Assembly: GCA_021793855.1 (NCBI GenBank)
Contig: JAJYRY010000058.1
Coordinates: forward strand, 1 to 6,335
Origin: Thermoplasmata archaeon
GTDB lineage: Archaea; Thermoplasmatota; Thermoplasmata; Thermoplasmatales; GCA-001856825
Length of the DNA stretch: 6,335 bases
Direction: 5' to 3'
Shown here: piece by piece, positions 1-5,738 of the stretch
How positions within the stretch are numbered: position 1 is the stretch's first letter
Layout: every line of letters starts with the position of its first letter
The notes under the pieces: generated by a model
Seen by the model: the letters and a program-made list of their open reading frames with translations, nothing else
What the model was told of the DNA's origin: nothing
Database searches by the model: none
Translations under genes and position numbers: made by a program

Positions 1-1789
1 TGTTTATTGAGGATAGGGATTCCATTTCCCACGCCCCGTCCCCATTCTGGTATATCTGCTTCCTGTCTATGAGGTATTTCAATGTCTCTTCAAGGAATAG
101 TGGGTTACCATAGGATTTCCTGTAAACTAAGTTCAGGAAATCATCAGATAAGTTATCAGGTCTGTCTCCAAGATAGTTTGATATTAGGAGCCTTGTGCTC
201 TCCCTGTCGAGATTCCCAAGCTCTATGATTTCCAATATCCGAGCCTTTATAGCCTCGCCCATTGCCTTCATGATGTCGGAGTTCTCATCAAGAGGTATAG
301 AAGCTCCCATGAAAACAACCCTCTGAGAACTGACGAACTCGTAGTAGTAGCGGAAGAAGGTCAGGGAGAAGGAATCTATGAACTGTATGTCGTCAAATGA
401 GACGAATAGGGGATTCTCCCTACTCATATTCTCTATGAATACGGAAACTGCTTCATTCATCCTTGCCCTCTGCTGTTCTGCATCAAGTCCCGGAAACTCA
501 GGCACCTTGCCAAGCCTGGGGGCTATCTCAGGCACTATTTTCTGCATCTGGTCAGCATAGTCTCCGCATATCTTGTATACCAGCTGCATGGGCTGTGATG
601 ATATGTATTCTCTGAACAGGTCAGATAGTGCCTGACCGGGAATGTTTGACTTGCTCTTGCTGCACCGTACCGATATAACTGTGAATCCTCTCATAGAGGC
701 GTACGCCCTCGCCTCCTCCAGGAACCTTGTCTTCCCTGTTCCTGTCTGGCCCACTACCATGATCATGGAACCCATCCCGGTGAGGGCTGCATCTATCTGT
801 GAACGCACCTTGCTTGTTTCCATCTCCCTGCCAACAAGCGGCCTCCTCTGGTGGCCGGAAGAGATGGTAAATCCTGTTAACGATATGCCTGAAGCACTGG
901 GTGAAGCCTTTTCCACATTGTGGACGGGATTATTTTCCTGGTACTTCAGTGACCTGAGGACAGCAAGGAGATCAGAGGCTGACTGATACCTGGATGAAGG
1001 GTCTTTTGACAACAACTTCATTATCACGTTGTCCAAGTCCTCAGGGAAGTCGTGCCTTATCCTCCGTACCGGTACAGGTGTATCGTTTATGTGACTGTAT
1101 ACAAGCTTGAGGTTGTCGTTTGAGACGAATGGGGGATGGCCAGTGGCCATTGAGTACATAACACAGCCGAGGGAGTAGAGATCCGAACGGGCGTCGTTCT
1201 CCTTTCCCAGGGCACTTTCAGGTGATATGAATGCGGGAGTTCCGACTATTGCGCCCGCATGAGTGAGTTTAGGGCTGTCCATGGACCTGGCAAGGCCAAA
1301 GTCCATTATCTTTGGTATACCGTCCTTTGATATCATCACATTCTCAGGCTTTATGTCCCTGTGGAGTATGCCCTGTTTATGGGAATACTCAAGTGCTTCA
1401 GCTATGGCTGTGGATATCCTGACTATATCGTAGGGAGAGAGCACTGACTTTTCTTTGATCACGTCGTCAAGGCTCTTGCCGTCTATGTATTCTATCACGA
1501 GGAAAGGATGGTTGTCCACGTTCCCTATGTCGTAAACGGATACTATGTTCTGGTGGTTCAACCTTGCAGTTGTCTGCGCTTCCCTCTTGAACCTTGAAGA
1601 AGTCTCATCGTCAAGTGAAGTCTTGATCATCTTCACTGCCACAGTCCTGCTAAGCATCTCGTCTGAACACTTGAATACTATCCCCTTACCGCCCTCTCCA
1701 AGCTTCTTTACAACAACATACCTTCCGTCTGAAAATGATCGAGGTATCTCGCCTCCCATCTCTACTCTCTCTCTTGATGTTGAAATCAT
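1..1789 (-). CDS. Ser/Thr protein kinase fused to AAA_16/STAND-type ATPase (C-terminus cut by window edge)
   Basis: Read from ATG at 1789, 596 codons run without a stop to the left edge. Residues ~24-276 form a complete Hanks-type kinase: glycine loop LGEGGKGIVFK (30-40), ATP-binding Lys53, helix-C Glu70, catalytic HRDIKPEN (143-150, Asp145), DFG (163-165), activation-segment end GTPAFISPE (183-191), DARSDLYSLG (199-208) and Arg267. All catalytic residues are present, so it should be active; the HRD arginine suggests activation-loop phosphorylation. A Ser/Gly-rich linker (~284-316) leads to a P-loop ATPase: Walker A GQTGTGKT (347-354), Walker B LFVSFDDIQFID (461-472) and GNPLFLEE (561-568), typical of AAA_16/MalT-like signalling ATPases. 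Such proteins often end in TPR-type repeats; that part is not visible. No transmembrane segment is seen. A TAA lies directly upstream of ATG 1789; in-frame ATG 1759, after a purine-rich GAGAGAG stretch, is an equally possible start. Likely a cytoplasmic signal transducer; the signal is unknown. Confidence 0.93.
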   Translation of the reverse strand, partial: MISTSRERVEMGGEIPRSFSDGRYVVVKKLGEGGKGIVFKCSDEMLSRTVAVKMIKTSLDDETSSRFKREAQTTARLNHQNIVSVYDIGNVDNHPFLVIEYIDGKSLDDVIKEKSVLSPYDIVRISTAIAEALEYSHKQGILHRDIKPENVMISKDGIPKIMDFGLARSMDSPKLTHAGAIVGTPAFISPESALGKENDARSDLYSLGCVMYSMATGHPPFVSNDNLKLVYSHINDTPVPVRRIRHDFPEDLDNVIMKLLSKDPSSRYQSASDLLAVLRSLKYQENNPVHNVEKASPSASGISLTGFTISSGHQRRPLVGREMETSKVRSQIDAALTGMGSMIMVVGQTGTGKTRFLEEARAYASMRGFTVISVRCSKSKSNIPGQALSDLFREYISSQPMQLVYKICGDYADQMQKIVPEIAPRLGKVPEFPGLDAEQQRARMNEAVSVFIENMSRENPLFVSFDDIQFIDSFSLTFFRYYYEFVSSQRVVFMGASIPLDENSDIMKAMGEAIKARILEIIELGNLDRESTRLLISNYLGDRPDNLSDDFLNLVYRKSYGNPLFLEETLKYLIDRKQIYQNGDGAWEMESLSSIN

Positions 1790-1890
1790 TTATTAGGTTA
1801 TCGAAAAAAGATTCACTGCACCTAATAATTGCTTCAGAAACTTTCTAATTCACTTCTACGTGCTCCTCTTATCTTAAGATAGGATCTACC

Positions 1891-1897
1891 TTTATAT
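1891..1897 (-). promoter_or_regulatory. Possible TATA box for the kinase gene
   Basis: On the minus strand the sequence reads ATATAAA followed by GG, a good archaeal TATA-like element. A transcript starting about 25 bases downstream would begin near 1870, inside the palindrome at 1870-1881, giving an ~80-base leader before ATG 1789. Assigned from sequence alone; because TTTATAT also reads as TATA-like on the plus strand, its direction is uncertain. Confidence 0.3.
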
Positions 1898-2356
1898 CAT
1901 CTACAGAGGGTACTTCAAACTTCTTCATCACGTAACATCGATCACTCACTTTGACCGCAATTGACTCCCAACTACCTCATCATGCAATTCACTGAATATC
2001 TAAAAATTTGGATAGACAAAACTACATCATATTTTTGTGCGTTAATTCTCTGGTCTAGGGGACTGGCATTCCAAGAAGACGCATGGAATAAATATCCCTC
2101 TCATCCACTTTCTTTACTCTCTTATAACTTATGTCATTTATCAATTACAGCAGCTAATTGAAAGAATCTCCGTCCGCTTTATTATCACGCAACAAGTTTG
2201 CACCCTAGTGTCATTAAAATCGATTGATTCATATATATGCATCATTCGAGAAGGGTATTCATGATCCTCTTCGTTCATAAAAACACTGGATTCTCTTATC
2301 GAATGAATCTTTACCTTATTGTGTGCTCTTGAAAGACAGAAGAATTTAGAAAGAGG

Positions 2357-2363
2357 TTAAAAT
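2357..2363 (+). promoter_or_regulatory. TATA box of the 103-residue gene, leaderless-type spacing
   Basis: TTAAAAT, preceded by a purine-rich AAGAGG that could act as the TFB recognition element, is centred 23 bases before ATG 2383. In archaea the TATA centre lies about 25-27 bases before the transcription start, so the RNA would begin at or next to the ATG. This fits the leaderless messages common in Thermoplasmatales. The AAGGA at 2373-2377 could alternatively serve as a weak, closely spaced ribosome site. Confidence 0.5.
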
Positions 2364-2382
2364 CTTCTTCCTAAGGATATAA

Positions 2383-2694
2383 ATGAAAGTTGACAAAGCG
2401 GATATTAGAAAACTTCCCAGAAGGTTTGAATTTCCTTGGGGGAAGGGTATGATAACAGAGGAGGCATCAATAAGGTGCACTTTGACAACCAAGGGATTGA
2501 AGGAATCTTGGGAACCAACAATCCAGCTGCTTGAATTTGAAAATGGTGATAGGGCGTTAAGATTCTGTATTTACAGCAGGGGAAGGCTGAGAAGGATGCC
2601 AATGATACTTGACGATGTACAGGCAAGAGCATTAGCATCTGAAATTAAAGTTAATAAAAAACTCAAGACACTATTGGGAAATTTGATAAAGTAA
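2383..2694 (+). CDS. Conserved-looking hypothetical protein, 103 residues
   Basis: I do not recognise a named family. The protein is basic, with many Lys and Arg, and has no signal peptide or membrane segment. The middle (about residues 45-76) looks like beta strands and contains WEPTIQLLEFENGDRALRFC followed by YSRGRLRRMPMIL, an Arg-rich patch that could contact nucleic acid or another protein. Residues ~77-103 look like a Lys-rich amphipathic C-terminal helix. Arg codons are almost all AGA/AGG, as in the clear genes. Together with a well-placed TATA element 23 bases upstream, this supports a real gene. It stands alone: the nearest genes are about 400 bases or more away, so context gives no clue to function. 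The start is the first ATG after the promoter. Overlapping minus-strand frames here are judged to be shadows. Confidence 0.7.
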   Translation: MKVDKADIRKLPRRFEFPWGKGMITEEASIRCTLTTKGLKESWEPTIQLLEFENGDRALRFCIYSRGRLRRMPMILDDVQARALASEIKVNKKLKTLLGNLIK

Positions 2695-3053
2695 TACGTT
2701 TGATCAAACAACCAAAACATAAGACCAACATGGAACTGATATCCTTCATCCATTTAGCGAGTTCATTCTTGAAGTTTTCACACAGACCTAGTAAATGATT
2801 TGTGTTGATTTCAGATGTGCCGTCTAATTTGCGTATTTTATATGAAGAGGCCCAGAAGGACAGTCTGGAGGTTCTTCTCATAATGCCTTTAGTTGTTGAA
2901 TCCTTCTGAATCAGTAAAATAGTTGCATTAAACAACTGACCTTTGTTTCCTCACATTTGAAAGTTATCTTAAGACATCAAATTCCTGTCATGTATAGAAT
3001 CTTTGGACCGTTTTAACAAAAATTCCGTCTCCCTACCAGTTTATAAAAATGTG
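2695..3053. other. Intergenic spacer, no confident gene
   Basis: About 360 bases between the small hypothetical gene and the terminator hairpin. A 12-base palindrome GTTTGATCAAAC lies at 2698-2709, four bases after the stop codon, too short and without a T-run to be called a terminator. A 90-codon minus-strand frame (2663-2935) overlaps the 3' end of the hypothetical gene and has no family resemblance I trust. A minus-strand string DSEGFNN near 2900-2920 faintly recalls transposase C-termini, but stops flank it on both sides. I see no inverted-repeat ends or target duplications of an insertion sequence. Confidence 0.5.
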
Positions 3054-3078
3054 AAGGATACTGTAGGGCAGTATCCTT
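3045..3078 (-). terminator. Stem-loop plus T-run, terminator of the SRPBCC gene
   Basis: Arms AAGGATACTG (3054-3063) and CAGTATCCTT (3069-3078) are perfect 10-base complements around a 5-base loop. Read on the minus strand the hairpin is followed, after CACA, by five T residues (3049-3045). It begins 22 bases beyond the stop codon of the minus-strand SRPBCC gene, as expected for an intrinsic-type terminator. On the plus strand no comparable T-run follows. A perfect 10-base stem with so short a loop is unlikely by chance in a window this size. Confidence 0.65.
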
Positions 3079-3100
3079 TCTTCATTTGGAGATGAGTTGA

Positions 3101-3538
3101 CTACCAGTATCCTATCCCCAAGTTTATCCCGTATTCGAGGAATACTTTGAGGGATGAGAGCATGACGCTCCATCCTTCACAGTGGGAGTAAGAGTCCTGC
3201 AGTCCTGTTTCATCAGGCTTATGTCCGGAATGTTTGATGGAAACCATCGTCTCGTTATCCCCCAATTTTTCAAACTTTATCAGAACATGAGTCTTGGACC
3301 CGTCGTCCTTGAACCAGTCCAGTTCTACTTCCTTGTTCTTCTCCAATCTGACCACTTTCATTGCTTAAACACAAGAAACATCTGGAAAAGTCCAAGTTAT
3401 TTCGGCTCCCTGCACCATAGGACCGGTGACCCCACCTGGTACAAAATAACTACCAATCTTGTCAGGGTCAACAACTGCATCGAAGACTTTGTCGATGGGC
3501 TTGTTGATTCTTGTGCTCACTTGAAACTCTAATTTCAA
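3101..3538 (-). pseudogene. SRPBCC/AHSA1-like protein gene interrupted by an in-frame TAA
   Basis: One frame from TTG 3538 gives 145 codons that read as a near-complete SRPBCC (START-like, AHSA1-type) domain. The N-terminus LKLEFQVSTRINKPIDKVFD and the C-terminal GLQDSYSHCEGWSVMLSSLK, then FLEYGINL, are typical of the family, which folds into a hydrophobic ligand-binding cavity. Codon 58 is TAA (3367-3365), between FPDVSCV and AMKVVRLEK. The spacing on both sides fits homologues, so this looks like a single base substitution, not an indel. The 86-residue downstream part has its own ATG at 3361. The TTG start is chosen because GGTGA sits 6 bases upstream and an in-frame TGA precedes it (codon 5 of a frame starting at an ATG further up). 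It is divergent from an ArsR gene, a common family pairing. Most likely a recent pseudogene; a sequencing error or a stop-restart split gene are alternatives. Confidence 0.8.
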
Positions 3539-3566
3539 TGCGTTTCACCCTAATGCCATATTTTGG

Positions 3567-3578
3567 TTAAATATAAAT
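3567..3578. promoter_or_regulatory. Shared TATA region of the divergent ArsR and SRPBCC genes
   Basis: TTAAATATAAAT is close to symmetrical and reads as a TATA box on both strands. For the plus strand, a start about 25 bases on would fall near 3598, just before the GGAG (3600-3603) of the ArsR gene. For the minus strand, transcription would start near 3547, just before the GGGTGA ribosome site of the SRPBCC gene. Two divergent messages could thus use one element or two overlapping ones. Confidence 0.5.
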
Positions 3579-3596
3579 GTTATGAAAACATAACAT
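3577..3596. promoter_or_regulatory. Inverted-repeat operator candidate for the ArsR repressor
   Basis: ATGTTATG (3577-3584) and CATAACAT (3589-3596) are perfect complements around an AAAA spacer. The site overlaps the end of the shared TATA region and the predicted ArsR transcription start. A dimeric winged-helix repressor bound here would block its own gene and probably the divergent one. A further copy of the half-site, CATAACATG, lies at 3608-3616 over the ArsR start codon, 19 bases from the equivalent half-site at 3589. ArsR proteins normally bind such short palindromes; direct evidence is lacking. Confidence 0.6.
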
Positions 3597-3613
3597 GTTG
3601 GAGAAACCATAAC

Positions 3614-3970
3614 ATGTCTGCTACAGATGAAGAAGCTAACGGTGATGGAAATGTATTCAAGGCACTCGCAGACAACAAGAGAAGAAAGATCCTGGATCTC
3701 CTCAAATCAAGACCGAGAACAACTGGTGAATTGTGTGAACAATTCAAAGAAGTTGATAGATGTACGATTTTAATGCATCTAGAAATTCTTAGGAAATCAG
3801 GACTTGTAATTTCAAAGAAAGAAGGCAGACTAGTATGGAATTACCTGGACTCACTTCCCATAAAGAGAATCCATGACAGATGGATAGAGGAATATGCAAC
3901 ATATGCTGTAAGTGTACTTGAAGGGATAAAGAGGAGCCTTGAAACTCAGGACCCTGCGGAAGATGCGTAA
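3614..3970 (+). CDS. ArsR-family winged-helix transcriptional repressor, SRPBCC-linked type
   Basis: The 118-residue protein begins with an acidic tail and then has the ArsR fold. VFKALADNKRRKILDLLKSR (14-33) is the first helix pair, TTGELCEQF (36-44) and CTILMHLEILRKSGLV (50-65) form the helix-turn-helix with its recognition helix, and KKEGRLVWNYL (68-78) is the beta wing. The C-terminal PIKRIHDRWIEEY segment (82-94) is characteristic of ArsR proteins encoded beside AHSA1/SRPBCC genes, as here. Cys41 and Cys50 are present but the metal-binding CxC pair of ArsR/SmtB sensors is not, so metal sensing is not indicated. I chose ATG 3614, with GGAG 10 bases upstream, over the in-frame ATG 3563, which would add 17 unusual residues and lie upstream of the TATA region. 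Likely autoregulated through the inverted repeat at 3577-3596. Confidence 0.9.
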   Translation: MSATDEEANGDGNVFKALADNKRRKILDLLKSRPRTTGELCEQFKEVDRCTILMHLEILRKSGLVISKKEGRLVWNYLDSLPIKRIHDRWIEEYATYAVSVLEGIKRSLETQDPAEDA

Positions 3971-4150
3971 GAGCCCAATATGTTCTTAGCAAAACCAAAG
4001 GCCAGTGAATCTACTAAGTGCACATCTTACAAAAGTAACTGGAAAGAAGGTAATTTAAAAAAGAAGGATGATTAGTACCTGCATATGCTCGACATCGGGC
4101 CAATTTTTGTTTCCTATTTGTCAAGCCATCTATGCCGCAGATGCTAAATT

Positions 4151-4246
4151 TCACGATTTCTTGAAAGAGCGGCTGGCTAGCTGATATAGTTCCTTGTCAT
4201 CGTAATATACAGGCTTGAAGCTGATCACGGTAAAGGTCAGTTTCAT
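4151..4246 (-). CDS. Possible gene remnant or very small ORF, 31 residues
   Basis: ATG 4246 to TGA 4151 encodes a protein-like string beginning MKLTFTVISFKPVYYDDKEL and ending in a basic RSFKKS. The same frame upstream stays readable for about 15 codons (GITDFFPSLCHV before the Met) until a TGA, which would fit a decayed longer gene. No Shine-Dalgarno or convincing TATA element is visible. I do not recognise the family. It could be chance. Confidence 0.2.
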   Translation of the reverse strand: MKLTFTVISFKPVYYDDKELYQLASRSFKKS

Positions 4247-4530
4247 TACATGACATAAGGATGGGAAAAAATCAGTTATGCCTCTTCAAATGTTTTTACC
4301 TCTTTGATTCTGTTGACCGATTATGCTCTTCAATTAGCCTATCTCAATAAATTGGAAAGTTGAAAGATGGGGCATATTTTATCTGGCTGTACCTCACAAG
4401 GATGAATTAAGAAAATGCACGATAGCAGTTGGGGGACCATCGTAAGGAAATGACTGTACTTGGAAGTTTTATGATTTCTAAGAGATACCAATAATTTCAA
4501 TAATTATTACGCAGTGACTACTTCGTCATC

Positions 4531-4617
4531 ATGATGCCTGGCGTGTCAAAAATTGCCTTCTCATATGTTTGGCAATTAGACCGTTTGGAATCACATAAAG
4601 AGCGTGATTATATATGA
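4531..4617 (+). CDS. Possible 28-residue upstream ORF coupled to the amidase
   Basis: ATG 4531 opens a 28-codon frame whose TGA overlaps the ATG of the amidase gene (ATGA at 4614-4617), the classic geometry of translational coupling. The product (starting MMPGVSKIAFSYVW) has no recognisable motif, there is no ribosome site, and AT-rich sequence can give such frames by chance. It contains the inverted repeat at 4551-4577. If real it would be a leader peptide; more likely it is incidental. Confidence 0.15.
   Translation: MMPGVSKIAFSYVWQLDRLESHKERDYI
4551..4577. repeat. Inverted repeat upstream of the amidase gene
   Basis: AATTGCC (4551-4557) and GGCAATT (4571-4577) are perfect complements around 13 bases that include the palindrome CATATG. 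The repeat ends 36 bases before the amidase ATG, a position where a regulator could act. At 7 bases per arm it could arise by chance, so this is a candidate operator only. Confidence 0.3.
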
Positions 4618-5531
4618 AAAACATCGATGGTAATAATGAGAGAAATATTCACTATTTCTGGGACAACAGTAACCGTCCCATAGCAAAAGTAAATCAGAAT
4701 GAGGTGTTTACTTTAAGCATACCTGACTCTTCCATATTCCAGATAAATAGGAATTCTAACAGGGAAGACCTGAAGAGAATAAACTGGGACAAGGTGGATG
4801 GTGCAGTTGGCCCAGTTTTCGTGGAGGGGGCTAAACCAGGCGATGCGCTGAAGATAGAGCTACTTGAAGTTGAATCAGGAGACTGGGGCTGGACGGCCAT
4901 TTTTGAAAATTTCGGTATACTATCAAACGAGTTCAAGGATGATATCGTGATATGGGCTATCAACAATGGGACTGCGAGATCCTTGAAGGATGGTTTTCTA
5001 GAAGATGTTGAAATTCCTGTGAGTCCATTTCTTGGGATAGTTGGCACCGCCCCTAAAACCGGAAGACATACCATGATTCCTCCTCAATATTTTGGTGGCA
5101 ATATGGACAACAAACTACTGAAAGCGGGGTCAATTCTCCATCTTCCAGTAAATGTTGATGGAGGATTAGTTTCATTTGCTGATCCCCATGCAGCCCAAGG
5201 TGATGGAGAGGTCTGCGGAACAGCAATTGAAACTACTGCAAGCGTAAAGGTAAGGATAGAAATAGAAAGTGATATGAAGTTGAAATTTCCATACGTGGAA
5301 AGCCTAGACAGACCCGAAGGAAGGATAATGTCTTCCATGGGAATCGGTCCGGATATGAGGGAGGCTGCGAAGGAAGCTGTTGCTGAAATGATTCGTCTTC
5401 TCGGTGATGCAGGATATTCAAGGGAAGAAGCATATGTACTCTGCAGCGTGGCCGGGAATCTCAGAGTTTCAGAAATGGTAGATATGCCAAATTACGTCGT
5501 CTCAATGACCATGCCCTTTCACCTGTTTTAG
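4614..5531 (+). CDS. Acetamidase/formamidase family amidohydrolase
   Basis: The 305-residue protein spans the FmdA/AmdA family, whose members hydrolyse formamide, acetamide or similar short amides to the acid and ammonia. Seen in order: GPVFVEGAKPGDALKIELLE (66-85), WGWTAIFENFGIL (91-103), PPQYFGGNMDNKLL (156-169, the family GGNMD motif), the probable metal-binding active-site segment FADPHAAQGDGEVCGTAIE (188-206, with Asp190, His192, Gln195, Asp197, Glu199) and the C-terminal AGNLRVSEMVDMPNYVVSM (280-298). Length is usual for archaeal and many bacterial members, and no signal peptide is seen, so it is cytoplasmic. ATG 4614 gives the expected N-terminus; no strong ribosome site precedes it, so a leaderless or short-leader message is likely, although no clear TATA element is visible. 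No amide transporter or FmdB-like regulator lies beside it. Exact substrate is not decided by sequence. Confidence 0.95.
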   Translation: MKNIDGNNERNIHYFWDNSNRPIAKVNQNEVFTLSIPDSSIFQINRNSNREDLKRINWDKVDGAVGPVFVEGAKPGDALKIELLEVESGDWGWTAIFENFGILSNEFKDDIVIWAINNGTARSLKDGFLEDVEIPVSPFLGIVGTAPKTGRHTMIPPQYFGGNMDNKLLKAGSILHLPVNVDGGLVSFADPHAAQGDGEVCGTAIETTASVKVRIEIESDMKLKFPYVESLDRPEGRIMSSMGIGPDMREAAKEAVAEMIRLLGDAGYSREEAYVLCSVAGNLRVSEMVDMPNYVVSMTMPFHLF

Positions 5532-5546
5532 GGTAAGAGATTGCGT

Positions 5547-5738
5547 TTAATATTGTGCACCAGAATCGGAAATTTTGGTAGGTCCTTCCAAGAATGACTC
5601 TTTATATGGTCGACTAAATTTGTATGTAAATAACACCTCTGCATATTTCAAAGGAATGGAGGAGTTTGGAATTTTCGATTGCTCATATTCGAATGGCCAC
5701 GCAAGCCTACATGAAACCATCACATAGAGGGAAAACAT
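5547..5738 (-). CDS. Possible small protein abutting the dehydratase, 63 residues
   Basis: An ATG at 5738 directly follows the dehydratase TGA (TGAATG), with AGAAGGA about 10 bases upstream, so translational coupling is possible. The 63-residue product has no recognised motif. The opposite strand is also open over most of this stretch (5551-5727, no start codon at its 5' end), so at least one frame is accidental. No hairpin terminator separates the two convergent genes. Low confidence; it may be only spacer. Confidence 0.2.
   Translation of the reverse strand: MFSLYVMVSCRLAWPFEYEQSKIPNSSIPLKYAEVLFTYKFSRPYKESFLEGPTKISDSGAQY

Larger units (their letters stand above)
1790..2382. other. AT-rich intergenic spacer between kinase gene and 103-residue gene
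   Basis: About 590 bases separate the divergent start regions of the kinase (minus) and the small hypothetical gene (plus). I see no RNA gene or repeat array. A 66-codon plus-strand frame at 1961-2161 exists, but it has no ribosome site, no recognisable motif and an unconvincing residue mix, so I do not call it. The spacer holds a 12-base palindrome TATCTTAAGATA at 1870-1881 and TATA-like sequences at both ends. It probably contains the promoters of both flanking genes and otherwise nothing I can assign. Confidence 0.6.
3971..4613. other. AT-rich intergenic spacer with only tiny doubtful frames
   Basis: About 640 bases between the ArsR and amidase genes. Short frames include a Lys-rich 31-codon plus frame at 3980-4075, a 31-codon minus frame at 4151-4246 whose product (KLTFTVISFKPVYYDDKELY and on) looks more protein-like, and a 28-codon plus frame at 4531-4617 overlapping the amidase start. 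None has a clear ribosome site and I assign no function. A 7-base inverted repeat sits at 4551-4577. I see no RNA gene, terminator hairpin or mobile-element end. The spacer may hold remnants of decayed genes. Confidence 0.5.

Noticed and set aside
642..986. 114-codon plus-strand frame within the kinase-ATPase gene
   Set aside because: The opposite strand carries the Walker A motif and kinase C-lobe with all expected residues; this frame is a shadow.
1870..1881. Perfect 12-base palindrome TATCTTAAGATA upstream of the kinase
   Set aside because: About one or two perfect 12-base palindromes are expected by chance in a window this size; noted only as part of the spacer.
1961..2161. 66-codon plus-strand frame in the spacer
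   Set aside because: No ribosome site, no motif, and its composition looks like translated spacer.
2241..2309. Imperfect inverted similarity between TCATTCGAGAA and TTCTCTTATCGAATGA
   Set aside because: Needs a 4-base gap in one arm and lies in AT-rich sequence; not distinguishable from chance.
2698..2709. Palindrome GTTTGATCAAAC just after the small hypothetical gene
   Set aside because: Short, no loop, no following T-run; within chance expectation, so not called a terminator.
2663..2935. 90-codon minus-strand frame, and a DSEGFNN string in a neighbouring frame resembling transposase ends
   Set aside because: It overlaps the better-supported plus-strand gene, has no ribosome site, and the transposase-like string is too short and flanked by stops; no terminal repeats found.
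3182..3532. 116-codon plus-strand frame opposite the SRPBCC gene
   Set aside because: The minus strand here gives clear SRPBCC family sequence, so this is a shadow frame.
3563..3613. Extended ArsR start at ATG 3563
   Set aside because: It would put the start codon upstream of the TATA region and translate the operator; ATG 3614 with GGAG upstream fits the family better.
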